Shown: positions 34,445 through 42,311 of the stretch, in pieces
Numbering within the stretch: the stretch's first letter is position 1
Layout of the letters: each line of letters opens with the position of its first letter
DNA from: an uncultured Eubacteriales bacterium
GTDB taxonomy: Bacteria > Bacillota > Clostridia > Oscillospirales > Oscillospiraceae
Direction of reading: 5' to 3'
NCBI GenBank assembly: GCA_900545495.1
Contig: UQZJ01000006.1
Location: 50,460 to 114,459, forward strand
Length of the DNA stretch: 64,000 nucleotides
Position numbers and translations under genes: made by a program
The notes under the pieces: model-generated
Told to the model about the DNA's origin: nothing
The model's input: the letters and a program-made list of their open reading frames with translations, nothing else
Database searches by the model: none

Positions 34445-36181
34445 ATGCCCTTAGACGCTATCTGTCTGCAAGGCGTGGTGGGGGAGCTTGCCCCCCAGCT
34501 CACCGGCAGCCGCATCGAAAAAATACAGCAGCCCGCCCGGGATCAGATCATCCTTCTGCTGCGGGGCAGCCGCCGTTTGTTCCTCAACGCCGGGGCCAAC
34601 CAGCCCCGCATCCACCTGACGGAGCAGCTGCGGGATAACCCGTCCCAGCCGCCGATGTTCTGTATGCTCCTGCGCAAGCACCTGTCCGGCGGCATCATCG
34701 AGTCCGTCCGGCAGGAGCCGCTGGAGCGTGTGGTGACGCTGACCGTGCTGGCCTCCGACGAGATGGGAGAGCGCAGCCGCTTTACGCTGGTGTGGGAAGG
34801 GATGCCCCGCCGCGCCAATCTCATCCTCTGCGACAGGGACGGCCGCATCATCGACTGTCTGCGCCGCGTGGATCTGGAGGCGGAGCAGGACCGGCAGGTG
34901 CTGCCGGGGCTTTTTTACCGCCTGCCCACCCGGCAGGATAAGCGCTCGCCTTTGTCCGTGACGGAGGAGGAGTTTGCCGCCCTGCTGGGGCGCGCCGCGC
35001 CGGACGCGCCGCTGGACGGCTGGCTGCTGGACACCTTTACCGCCATTTCCCCGCTGGTGGCGCGGGAACTGACAGTCCGCGCCTGCGGCAGCACCGACGC
35101 CCCCGTATCGCAGGGGAGCGCCCTGTGGGATGTGTTCTCCTGGTGGCAGCGGGATGTGAATGGAAACGCCTTTACACCGACGCTTATCAAACGGAACGGG
35201 TCGCTGGCGGACTTTACCTACGGCCCGGTTACCCAGTATGGCACCTACGCCGAGACGGAGATATATGACAGCTTTTCCCACCTGCTGGACGACTTCTACG
35301 AAAAGCGGGAGCAAGCGGAGCGGGTGAAGCAGAAGGGGCGGGATCTGCTGAAGACCGCCACCACCGCCCGCGACCGTGTGCGCCGCAAGCTGGCGGCGCA
35401 GGAGAAGGAGCTGGCCGCCTGTCAGGACAGAGATCACCTGCGGATCTGCGGCGAGCTGATCACCGCCAACCTCTACCGCATGGAGCGGGGGCAGAGCCGC
35501 CTCACCGCCCAGAACTACTACGACGAAAACTGCGCCGACATGGATATCCCGCTGGATGTCCGGCTGTCGCCGCAGGAGAACGCCGCCCGGTACTTCAAGC
35601 AGTACGCCAAGGCCAAGACGGCGGAGAAGTATCTGACCGCCCAGCTGCAAAAGGGCGGGGAGGAGCTGCAATATCTGGAGAGCGTTTTGCAGGAGCTGGC
35701 GCAGGCCGAATCGGAGCAGGACTTCAACGATATCCGCACGGAGCTGACGGACGGCGGCTACCTGCGGGGACGGGGCAAAAAGCAGCCCGGCTTCCAGCGC
35801 GCCTCCAAGCCCCGGGAGTTCCGCTCCTCCGCGGGACTGCGTATCCTTGTGGGACGCAACAACCGGCAGAATGACCGCCTGACCACCAAGGACGCCGATA
35901 AGCGGGATATCTGGCTCCATACCCAGAAGATCCACGGCAGCCATGTGATCCTCTGCACCGGCGGCGCGGAGCCGGACGAGCAGAGTCTCATGGAGGCCGC
36001 GTCACTGGCGGCGTACTTCTCCCAGGCGCAGGGCAGCACCAAGGTGCCGGTGGACTATACGCCGGTGAAATTTGTGAAGAAGCCCGCCGGCGCCAAGCCG
36101 GGCATGGTGGTCTATGCCACCTATCAGACCATGCTGGCCGACCCGGACGAGGAGTTGGTCAAGCACCTTTCCGTCAAATAA
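34445..36181 (+). CDS. rqcH: Ribosome quality control protein RqcH (NFACT family)
   Basis: 578 residues. NFACT-N domain (GSRIEKIQQPARDQIILLLR), coiled-coil in the middle (about 290-420), and the NFACT-R domain (ILVGRNNRQNDRLTTKDADKRDIWLHTQKIHGSHVIL). It adds alanine tails to stalled nascent chains on the 50S subunit; older names are FbpA or fibronectin-binding protein. Coupled to mrnC. Confidence 0.95.
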   Translation: MPLDAICLQGVVGELAPQLTGSRIEKIQQPARDQIILLLRGSRRLFLNAGANQPRIHLTEQLRDNPSQPPMFCMLLRKHLSGGIIESVRQEPLERVVTLTVLASDEMGERSRFTLVWEGMPRRANLILCDRDGRIIDCLRRVDLEAEQDRQVLPGLFYRLPTRQDKRSPLSVTEEEFAALLGRAAPDAPLDGWLLDTFTAISPLVARELTVRACGSTDAPVSQGSALWDVFSWWQRDVNGNAFTPTLIKRNGSLADFTYGPVTQYGTYAETEIYDSFSHLLDDFYEKREQAERVKQKGRDLLKTATTARDRVRRKLAAQEKELAACQDRDHLRICGELITANLYRMERGQSRLTAQNYYDENCADMDIPLDVRLSPQENAARYFKQYAKAKTAEKYLTAQLQKGGEELQYLESVLQELAQAESEQDFNDIRTELTDGGYLRGRGKKQPGFQRASKPREFRSSAGLRILVGRNNRQNDRLTTKDADKRDIWLHTQKIHGSHVILCTGGAEPDEQSLMEAASLAAYFSQAQGSTKVPVDYTPVKFVKKPAGAKPGMVVYATYQTMLADPDEELVKHLSVK

Positions 36182-36183
36182 CG

Positions 36184-37719
36184 TCAAAAACAGGGCTGTT
36201 CCGGAGGGAACAGCCCTGTTTTCTCACATTTCCACCACCTTTGTGGCAATCTTCTCGCAGAACACCCGGTCGTGCTCCACGAACAGCAGGGTAGGCCGAA
36301 ATGCTTGCAGCAGCTCCTCGATCTGATGCGGGAGAGAACGTCGATGTAGTTCAGCGGCTCGTCCCAGACGTACAGATGGGCGGACTGGCACAGGCTTCTG
36401 GCCAGCAGTACCTTTTTCTTCTGCCCGGCGGAGTAGTCGCCCATATCCTTCTCAAACTGCACCCGCTCGAAGCCAAGCTTCCGCAGAATCGCCAGGAACA
36501 GGCTCTCATCGAGACCGTACCCGGCGGCGTAGTCCCGCAGACCGCCCCGCAGACCGGAGGCGTCCTGCGGCACGTAGGAGATGACCAGCCGACTGGCTGT
36601 CTCCAAGGTGCCGGAATAGGGGATATCCTGCCCGCACAGCAGCTTGAGGATGCTGGACTTGCCGCAGCCATTTGCCCCACACAGCGCCACGCGGTCGCCC
36701 TGCGTCACGGTGAAGGATACGCCGCTGCACACGGCCCCGCCGCCGTAGTCGATGGACACATCCCGCAGCGCTGCCAACCGCTGGGCGTGGTGGGTCAGCG
36801 GATGCAGCTTCAAAGCATCGCTGCGTTCGATGTCCTTCAGCAGCGCGGACTTCTCCTCAATGGCGTTTTGCTGCCGCCGTTCCAGATTTTTCCGCCGCTG
36901 CTGCATCCGCCGGGACTGCTCGGCAACGAAGTCGCGGCCGCCCATGGCGTCGGCGAGACCCTTGACCTTGGCGGAGTTTTTCCCGATCTTCGTTCCCTCC
37001 ACCCGGTCGGCCCAGTCGCTGGACTGCCGCGCCGCCTCCTTCAGCCGCCCGATCTCCTTTTTGAGCCGCTCATTCTGCGACAGCTCAAAGGCCTCCTGTC
37101 GCCGCTTGTTCTCGTACCACGAGGAAAAATTCCCCTTTTGCACCTCGATGCTGCTGCGGTTGATGGACAGGATGTGATCCACACAGCCATCCAGAAAAGC
37201 GCGGTCGTGGGACACCAGCAGGAAGCCCTTTTTGCCGCGGAGATAGCGGCTCACCAGCGCCCGCCCCACCTGATCTAGATGGTTGGTGGGCTCGTCGATG
37301 AGAAGAAAGCGGTTTTCCCGGGAAAAGAGCATAGCCAGCAGGAGCTTGGACTGCTCGCCGCCGGACAGCGTGGAAAAGGGACGGTACAGTGCGTCCTCCG
37401 ATACCTCCAGCGGCGCCAGCTCCCGCAGGAACCGCCACGAAGCAACGTCGGGGCAGACGCGCTCCAGCAGCTCCATGGGGCACAGCGACGGATCCTCCAC
37501 GGCGTAGGGAAAGTAGTCAAAGCCCACGCTGGCGTGTATCGTGCCTTGATAGGGATACCTTCCCTCTAAGAGCCGCAGCAGCGTGGTTTTGCCTCGCCCG
37601 TTGCGGCCCGTCAGTCCCAGCCGCCAGTCGGTGTCCAGCTGAAAGCTGACGTTTTCGAAAATGTTGTCGTAGCTGCCTTCATAGCAGAATGTAAGGTCGG
37701 ATACTTTAATAATGGACAT
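36184..37719 (-). pseudogene. Lsa/Vga-type antibiotic-resistance ABC-F protein, frameshifted near the C-terminus
   Basis: 465 codons are intact: first ATPase domain (GRNGRGKTTLLRLL, LSGGEQSKLL, LIDEPTNHLD), a long charged linker (NERLKKEIGRL to RMQQRRKNLERRQ), second ATPase domain (GANGCGKSSILKLL, YSAGQKKKVLLA, YVWDEPLNYIDVLSRI). Linker and YIDV motif fit Lsa/Vga ribosome-protection proteins. After codon 465 (about 36325) the frame runs into unrelated sequence and through the terminator. The +1 frame there encodes the expected ending (TLLFVEHDRVF...) and stops at 36224. One base is missing; restored length would be about 499 residues. It loses the switch His of domain 2. Confidence 0.82.
36187..36222. 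terminator. Bidirectional terminator between rqcH and the ABC-F gene
   Basis: AAAACAGGGCTGTTCC pairs with GGAACAGCCCTGTTTT. Confidence 0.9.
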
Positions 37720-37737
37720 GGTCATGCCTCCTATACG

Positions 37738-37770
37738 AAAAAATGGCTGCGGGAAACAGCTCCCACAGCC
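37738..37770 (-). terminator. Attenuator hairpin before the ABC-F gene
   Basis: Minus strand: GGCTGTGGGA/TCCCGCAGCC with a 6-nt loop, then A and T6 at 37743-37738, ending 18 nt before the start codon. An upstream GCGGGAAA (37844-37837) is an exact complement of part of the 3' arm (UUUCCCGC) and can act as antiterminator. Confidence 0.78.
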
Positions 37771-37900
37771 AAAAACGCACACCTCACCCGCCGACAGGCA
37801 GGCTATGACCACGCACAGAGCTGAGAGATACACCAATTTCCCGCGAAAGGCACAACGAACAGGACGGTCATCACCGCCCGATACAATGTCGTGCCGTAGT

Positions 37901-37921
37901 TCAGCAGGAAATCAGGTTCAT
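37901..37921 (-). CDS. Six-residue leader peptide (MNLISC) of the ABC-F gene
   Basis: ATG, five codons and TGA, with a purine-rich AGAGGAGTTGAGAGG just before it, about 22 nt after the predicted transcription start. Leader peptides in this place regulate many resistance ABC-F genes by ribosome stalling. It is inferred from context; the peptide matches no leader that I remember. Confidence 0.5.
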   Translation of the reverse strand: MNLISC

Positions 37922-37949
37922 CCTCTCAACTCCTCTCTTATTTTTTCTT

Positions 37950-37978
37950 ATCCTACCACACGCGCCGCAAAAAAGCAA
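37950..37978 (-). promoter_or_regulatory. Promoter of the ABC-F leader
   Basis: Minus strand TTGCTT (37978-37973), 17-bp spacer ending TGTGG, TAGGAT (37955-37950). Confidence 0.62.
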
Positions 37979-37998
37979 CCTCTGCCGCCGTATTTGTC

Positions 37999-38056
37999 CC
38001 GCGCAACCTGAAGTTGCGCGAAATTTTTCACTTTTTTGCCGCGCAACCTGAAGTTG
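37999..38056. repeat. Two direct copies of a palindromic operator-like element
   Basis: The 18-bp CCGCGCAACCTGAAGTTG occurs at 37999-38016 and 38039-38056, exactly 40 bp apart. Each copy is a hyphenated palindrome (CAAC...GTTG; the first extends to GCGCAAC...GTTGCGC). The pair lies between the divergent ABC-F and DUF2812-like promoters, the second copy touching the -35 of the latter. Confidence 0.75.
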
Positions 38057-38057
38057 A

Positions 38058-38086
38058 TGGACATTTTTTCCGCCGTCTGGTATGCT
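38058..38086 (+). promoter_or_regulatory. Promoter of the DUF2812-like gene
   Basis: TGGACA, 17-bp spacer ending CTGG, TATGCT. Confidence 0.65.
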
Positions 38087-38109
38087 GTGACCAGAAAGGG
38101 GGTAACGCG

Positions 38110-38889
38110 ATGCGCAGAGTGATCCCATTCGCGCCGTGGCAGACGGCGTATTTTCTCCGCTGGCTGCGGGACATGTCCGACAGGGGCTGGGTGCTGCAGA
38201 CCATCAAGGGCGTAAAGGCGGTATTCGTCCCCGCCGCGCCCGGCGGGCAGAATTACGCCCTGTTCCCGGAAAATGCTGCCCCGCAGGAGCTGGACGAGCT
38301 GTTCCTCCGTCTGGAGGAGGGCAGCCTCACGGCGCCCCCGGCGCTGGACCGTCCCATGCCCAACAGCCTGACCCTGCCGGAGGACCCGCGCCTTGCCAGA
38401 CTGGTGGGGGAGATCGGCTCCTATAAGTACATCCAGCTGCTCTACCAGCTTCGCCGCGACAACGGCTGGGAGGAGGTCTGCGATTGGGGCGGCCTGTGCG
38501 TCATGCGCAGCACCCGCCCGGACACCGTGCCGCCGCCCCGCCTGCCGGAGCTCACCGAGAACGCAAAGCTGCACCGGAAAGGGCAGACGTCCACCGCCGC
38601 CATGAATCTGGGCTTCCTGCTGTCGCTGCCGTTTCTGGCGGCGCTGAAGGACACCGGTCTGCTGTTCTGGCAGAAGCTGGCGGCCGCCGCGGCGCTGGTG
38701 GCGGCGGCCTGCTTCGCCGTGGATCGCGTGCTGTTCCATGGCGTCCTGTCCCCGGAGAAGTGGGACGATATGTCCTACGAGGAGTGCCTGCACCGTGCCG
38801 CCGGCCGGACGGTGCTGCTGTACGTCATCGTCGTTGCCGCGCCCATCGCGGCCCTGCTGTACTCTTTCCTGTCGCTGCTGCGGACGTGA
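38110..38889 (+). CDS. DUF2812-like membrane protein
   Basis: 259 residues. N-terminus VIPFAPWQTAYFLRWLRDMSDRGWVLQTI follows the DUF2812 pattern (a W/L-rich helix after which a Gly-Trp turn leads to strands). Two or three membrane helices lie in the C-terminal half (MNLGFLLSLPFLAAL, AAAAALVAAACFAV, VLLYVIVVAAPIAALLYSF). DUF2812 genes usually follow a PadR repressor; none is here. ATG 38110 with AAAGGGGG upstream. Function unknown. Confidence 0.65.
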   Translation: MRRVIPFAPWQTAYFLRWLRDMSDRGWVLQTIKGVKAVFVPAAPGGQNYALFPENAAPQELDELFLRLEEGSLTAPPALDRPMPNSLTLPEDPRLARLVGEIGSYKYIQLLYQLRRDNGWEEVCDWGGLCVMRSTRPDTVPPPRLPELTENAKLHRKGQTSTAAMNLGFLLSLPFLAALKDTGLLFWQKLAAAAALVAAACFAVDRVLFHGVLSPEKWDDMSYEECLHRAAGRTVLLYVIVVAAPIAALLYSFLSLLRT

Positions 38890-38897
38890 ACCCATGC

Positions 38898-38926
38898 AAA
38901 AAGACCGCCCACGGGCGGTCTTTTTT
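38898..38926. terminator. Bidirectional terminator
   Basis: GACCGCCC/GGGCGGTC flanked by AAAAA and TTTTTT. Confidence 0.9.
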
Positions 38927-38947
38927 GCGTGGATGCGGGTGGGATGC

Positions 38948-39157
38948 TTATGTGGTCTCCGTCCCGTCCTCGCGGAACAGCAGGGTGATGCACCACAAGC
39001 CTGCGATGCCCACCAGCGTATAGATGATGCGGCTGACCGCGCCGGTCTGTCCGCCGAACAGGAACGCCACGCAGTCGAAGCTGAAAAGCCCCACGCTGCC
39101 CCAGTTCAGCGCGCCGATGACCACGAGGATCAGCGCGATACGGTCTACGATCTTCAT
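38948..39157 (-). CDS. DUF378 small membrane protein
   Basis: 69 residues, two helices: IALILVVIGALNWGSVGLF and SRIIYTLVGIAGLWCITLLF. The ALNWG motif is diagnostic of DUF378. ATG 39157 has GGAGGG upstream. Function unknown. Confidence 0.85.
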   Translation of the reverse strand: MKIVDRIALILVVIGALNWGSVGLFSFDCVAFLFGGQTGAVSRIIYTLVGIAGLWCITLLFREDGTETT

Positions 39158-39265
39158 GAAAGTCCCTCCTTGTGTGCAAGACTGCTTTCTCCCGTAGTCT
39201 TTCCCGGCGGCCCGGCAGATATGCACAAAAATTTGTCAGCAGACCTGAAAAAATTTGAAAACCGA

Positions 39266-39294
39266 TTGCAAACGCCGGGGATTTTTGGTACTAT
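39266..39294 (+). promoter_or_regulatory. Promoter of the DUF1015 gene
   Basis: TTGCAA, 17-bp spacer ending TTGG, TACTAT. Confidence 0.72.
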
Positions 39295-39346
39295 GGCCAA
39301 TAGGAACAAGACCACGCACCTTTTGATCAAAAACAGGAGGAACACC

Positions 39347-40630
39347 ATGAACAAGAAATTCGAAAAGCTGGGCTTTTATCCCGCCGACATCCTGCTGCCC
39401 AAGGGACAGGACATGACCAAGTGGGCCGTGGTGGCCTGCGACCAGTTCACCTCTGAGCCGGAGTACTGGCAGGCGGTGGAGGAGAAGGTGGGCGACGCCC
39501 CCTCCACGCTGCGCCTCATCCTGCCCGAGGCCAATCTGAAGGCCCCCAACGTGGACGAGTATATTGACGATATCAACGCCGCCATGCGCAAGTACATGGC
39601 AGACGGCGTGTTCGAGACGCTGACCGACTCCCTGCTCTACATCGAGCGGCAGCAGTCCGACGGCCGCATCCGCCACGGCCTTATCGGCATGGTGGATCTG
39701 GACGCCTACGATTTCACCCCCGGCTCCGGTGCGCTGATCCGCGCCACCGAGGGTACGGTGCTGGATCGCATCCCGCCCCGCGCCCGCGTCCGCCGCAACG
39801 CCCCCATCGAGCTGCCCCATGTCATGCTGCTCATTGACGACCCTGACAAGACCGTCATCGAGCCGCTGACCGCTGCCGCCGGTACCATGGAGAAGCTCTA
39901 TGACTTCGACCTGATGCAGAACGGCGGCCACATCACCGGCTACAAGCTGTCCGACAAGCAGATCGACGCCGTGGCCGCCTCTCTGGAGGGTCTGACCACC
40001 GACGAGGCCATGCAGAAGAAGTACGGCGTGTCCGGCGTGGCGCCGCTGCTGTTCGCCGTGGGCGACGGCAACCACTCTCTGGCCACCGCCAAGGCCTGCT
40101 ATGAGGAGCAGAAGAAGGGCAAGACCCCCGAGGAGTATCTGGCGCTGCCCGCCCGCTACGCGCTGGTGGAGGTGGTGAACAACCACGACGACGCCTTGCA
40201 GTTCGAGCCCATCCACCGGGTGCTGTTCGGCGTGGATCAGAAGAAGTTCATGGACGCCTTCCGCGCCGCCTATCCCAACGCCTACGAGGGCAAGGGCGAC
40301 GGCCACACCATCGAGTTTGTCTGGAACGGCGAGAGCCGCTTCATCACCGTCCCCGATCCCAAGGTACAGCTGGCGGTGGGTACGCTGCAGGGCGTGATCG
40401 ACCAGTATCTGAAGGACAACGGCGGCGAGGTGGACTACATCCACGGCGACGACGTGACCCGCGAGCTGGGCGGCAAGCCCGGCAACATGGGCTTCCTGCT
40501 GCCCGCCATGGGCAAGGAGCAGCTGTTCAAGACCGTCATGGCCGACGGCGTGCTGCCCCGCAAGACCTTCTCCATGGGCCACGCCCAGGACAAGCGCTAC
40601 TACATCGAAGCCCGCAAGATCGTCAAGTAA
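39347..40630 (+). CDS. DUF1015 family protein
   Basis: 427 residues. FYPADILLPKG, DQFTSEPEYW, VGDGNHSLATAKACYEE and the ending NMGFLLPAMGKEQLFKTVMADGVLPRKTFSMGHA mark DUF1015, a conserved soluble family of unknown function (the GDGNHS motif is the most conserved part). Very strong codon bias and AGGAGG suggest high expression. Monocistronic. Confidence 0.92.
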   Translation: MNKKFEKLGFYPADILLPKGQDMTKWAVVACDQFTSEPEYWQAVEEKVGDAPSTLRLILPEANLKAPNVDEYIDDINAAMRKYMADGVFETLTDSLLYIERQQSDGRIRHGLIGMVDLDAYDFTPGSGALIRATEGTVLDRIPPRARVRRNAPIELPHVMLLIDDPDKTVIEPLTAAAGTMEKLYDFDLMQNGGHITGYKLSDKQIDAVAASLEGLTTDEAMQKKYGVSGVAPLLFAVGDGNHSLATAKACYEEQKKGKTPEEYLALPARYALVEVVNNHDDALQFEPIHRVLFGVDQKKFMDAFRAAYPNAYEGKGDGHTIEFVWNGESRFITVPDPKVQLAVGTLQGVIDQYLKDNGGEVDYIHGDDVTRELGGKPGNMGFLLPAMGKEQLFKTVMADGVLPRKTFSMGHAQDKRYYIEARKIVK

Positions 40631-40643
40631 CAAAACGTTTCGC

Positions 40644-40670
40644 AAAAAAGCGCCCAACGGGCGCTTTTTT
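40644..40670 (+). terminator. Terminator between DUF1015 gene and ispE
   Basis: AAAAAAGCGCCC/GGGCGCTTTTTT; only 13 nt before the ispE ATG, so ispE must rely on read-through or a promoter I cannot see. Confidence 0.88.
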
Positions 40671-40683
40671 GCCGGGAGGAGCT

Positions 40684-41529
40684 ATGGAACTGACCCTTCA
40701 CGCCCCCGCCAAGGTGAACCTGACGCTGATCGTCGGCGCCCGCCGCGATGACGGGTACCACGATGTGTCCACCGTCATGCAGACCGTGGGGCTGTACGAT
40801 ACCCTGACGCTGACAGAAGGCGGCAGCGGCCTGACGATGACCTGCACCGACCCTGACCTTCCGACAGACGGCTCCAATCTGGTGCTGCGTGCCGCCGCGC
40901 TGTTCTGTCAGGAACTGCACCTGCCTGTACCCGACCTGCACCTGCATCTGCAAAAGCGTATCCCGTCGCAGGCGGGACTGGGCGGCGGCAGCAGTGACGC
41001 CGCCGCCGTGCTGCGGGCGATGCGTACTCTGTACGCGCCCGAGGTGTCGGATGCAGAGCTGGAGCGAATGGCCGCCGCGCTGGGCAGCGATGTGCCGTTC
41101 TTCATTCGGGGCGGCACCGCGCTGGCCACCGGCAGGGGAGAGCGGCTGACGCCGCTGCCCCGGCTGACAGAGGGCCGGTTCGTGGTGGTCAAGCCGCCGG
41201 AGGGCTTCTCCACACCGGCCATGTACCGCCGGCTGGATGAGCTGCCGCCTCAGCCGCCTCAGCCGGACGGCATGACCGCCGCGCTGGGTGCAGGGGAGCT
41301 TCACGCCGTAGCGGCGGCGCTGTGCAACAGCTTCGAGCGTGCCGTGCCGCCGGACAGCGCCGTGTGGGTGATCCGGGAGGCGCTGCGGGCGCAGGGTGCG
41401 CTGGCTGCCATGCTCAGCGGCAGCGGCAGCGTCGTGTTCGGTCTGTTCGACCGGGAGGACGCCGCCCGCGCTGCCGCCGAGGTACTGCGGGCGCGCTGGC
41501 CGCTGACATTTGCGGCACAGCCTGTATAA
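40684..41529 (+). CDS. ispE: 4-diphosphocytidyl-2-C-methyl-D-erythritol kinase
   Basis: 281 residues, GHMP kinase. APAKVNLTLIVGARRDDGYHDV, the ATP loop PSQAGLGGGSSDAAAVLRAM, LGSDVPFF and SGSGSVVFGLF are all present. Fourth step of the MEP isoprenoid pathway. Ribosome-binding site GGGAGGAG. Confidence 0.96.
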   Translation: MELTLHAPAKVNLTLIVGARRDDGYHDVSTVMQTVGLYDTLTLTEGGSGLTMTCTDPDLPTDGSNLVLRAAALFCQELHLPVPDLHLHLQKRIPSQAGLGGGSSDAAAVLRAMRTLYAPEVSDAELERMAAALGSDVPFFIRGGTALATGRGERLTPLPRLTEGRFVVVKPPEGFSTPAMYRRLDELPPQPPQPDGMTAALGAGELHAVAAALCNSFERAVPPDSAVWVIREALRAQGALAAMLSGSGSVVFGLFDREDAARAAAEVLRARWPLTFAAQPV

Positions 41530-41553
41530 AACGCAAAAACACCGTCCAAAATG
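41524..41553 (+). promoter_or_regulatory. Candidate sigma-F promoter of spoIIR
   Basis: GTATA (41524-41528), 15-bp spacer, GTCCAAAATG (41544-41553). This fits most of the sigma-F consensus (GnATA, then GGnnAnAnTA), as expected for spoIIR. It lies in the 3' end of ispE. Confidence 0.4.
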
Positions 41554-41584
41554 TAGGAAATTCCTACATAGGACGGTGTTTTTT
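41536..41584 (+). terminator. Large hairpin terminator after ispE, abutting spoIIR
   Basis: ACACCGTCC/GGACGGTGT with an inner palindrome TGTAGGAA/TTCCTACA, followed by T6. The spoIIR ATG begins right after the T-run, and its apparent ribosome-binding site (AGGACGGTG) is the 3' arm. Confidence 0.8.
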
Positions 41585-42205
41585 ATGCGTAAATGTTCGT
41601 TTCTGACATTGGAGCTGGCTATCCTGATGGCGTTGGCGGTCACGCTGTTGTGGGGGGCGTGGTCCCTCCACCGGCAGGATAACTTGCAGGAGAAGATGAT
41701 CCGCCTCCATGTTATCGCCAACTCCGACAGCGACGCCGATCAGACCCTGAAGCTATGTGTGCGGGACGCGGTGCTATGCCGCGCCGAGGAGATCCTGCGG
41801 CAATCTGCCGACATGACCGAGGCCCGCGCCCGCCTGCGGGACAGCCTGTCCGACATCGGAGACGCCGCCGCGCAGGAGCTGGCAGCGCAGGGCAGCGGCT
41901 ATTCTGTCTCCGTCGCGCTGGAGGATACGGAGTTTCCCCGCAAGACCTACGACGGCTTTGCCCTGCCCGCCGGGGAGTATCTGGCGCTCCGGGTGGTCAT
42001 CGGCGCGGGGGAGGGACGCAACTGGTGGTGCGTGGTGTACCCGCCCCTGTGTACCGCTGCTGCCTGCGAGCTGGAGGGGGTGGCGCTGGACGGCGGCATG
42101 ACGGCGGACGACCTGTCCCTCATGACCGGAGAGAACGCCGGGTATGTGCTGCGCTTCCGCTCGCTGGAGCTGTGGGAGCGCCTGCGGCAGTGGCTGGGCA
42201 AATAA
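41585..42205 (+). CDS. spoIIR: Stage II sporulation protein R
   Basis: 206 residues. N-terminal signal/anchor helix LELAILMALAVTLLWGAW, then the family hallmark MIRLHVIANSDSDADQTLKLCVRDAVL. SpoIIR is made in the forespore, exported to the septal space and triggers SpoIIGA in the mother cell; both SpoIIGA and sigma-E are encoded at the start of this window. ATG 41585 fits the family's N-terminus; the ribosome-binding site is AGGACGGTG at 6 nt spacing. Confidence 0.95.
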   Translation: MRKCSFLTLELAILMALAVTLLWGAWSLHRQDNLQEKMIRLHVIANSDSDADQTLKLCVRDAVLCRAEEILRQSADMTEARARLRDSLSDIGDAAAQELAAQGSGYSVSVALEDTEFPRKTYDGFALPAGEYLALRVVIGAGEGRNWWCVVYPPLCTAAACELEGVALDGGMTADDLSLMTGENAGYVLRFRSLELWERLRQWLGK

Positions 42206-42249
42206 ACGATGATGGTGAATAATTTTCCGATAATACCGAACAATGCGCC

Positions 42250-42295
42250 TTGCGTGACCACACCGTTATCCTGTAAAATAGAGAACGTATTTTAC
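42250..42295 (+). promoter_or_regulatory. Promoter and inverted-repeat operator of the metal/oxyanion transporter operon
   Basis: TTGCGT (42250-42255), 18-bp spacer, TAAAAT (42274-42279). GTAAAATA/TATTTTAC (42273-42280, 42288-42295) is a perfect 8-bp inverted repeat with a 7-nt centre that covers the -10, so a repressor there would block transcription. It differs from classical Fur and ModE boxes as I know them. Confidence 0.55.
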
Positions 42296-42311
42296 GGGAG
42301 GAGGGATCGAT

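Noticed and set aside
36184..37836. N-terminal extension of the ABC-F gene to 37836
   Set aside because: The extension would cover the attenuator hairpin and lacks homology; the ATG at 37719 has GGAGG at 7 nt and the family's usual N-terminus.
39236..40657. 473-codon minus-strand frame opposite the DUF1015 gene
   Set aside because: Composition (Val/Gly/His-rich, no motifs) is that of the reverse complement of a strongly biased gene.
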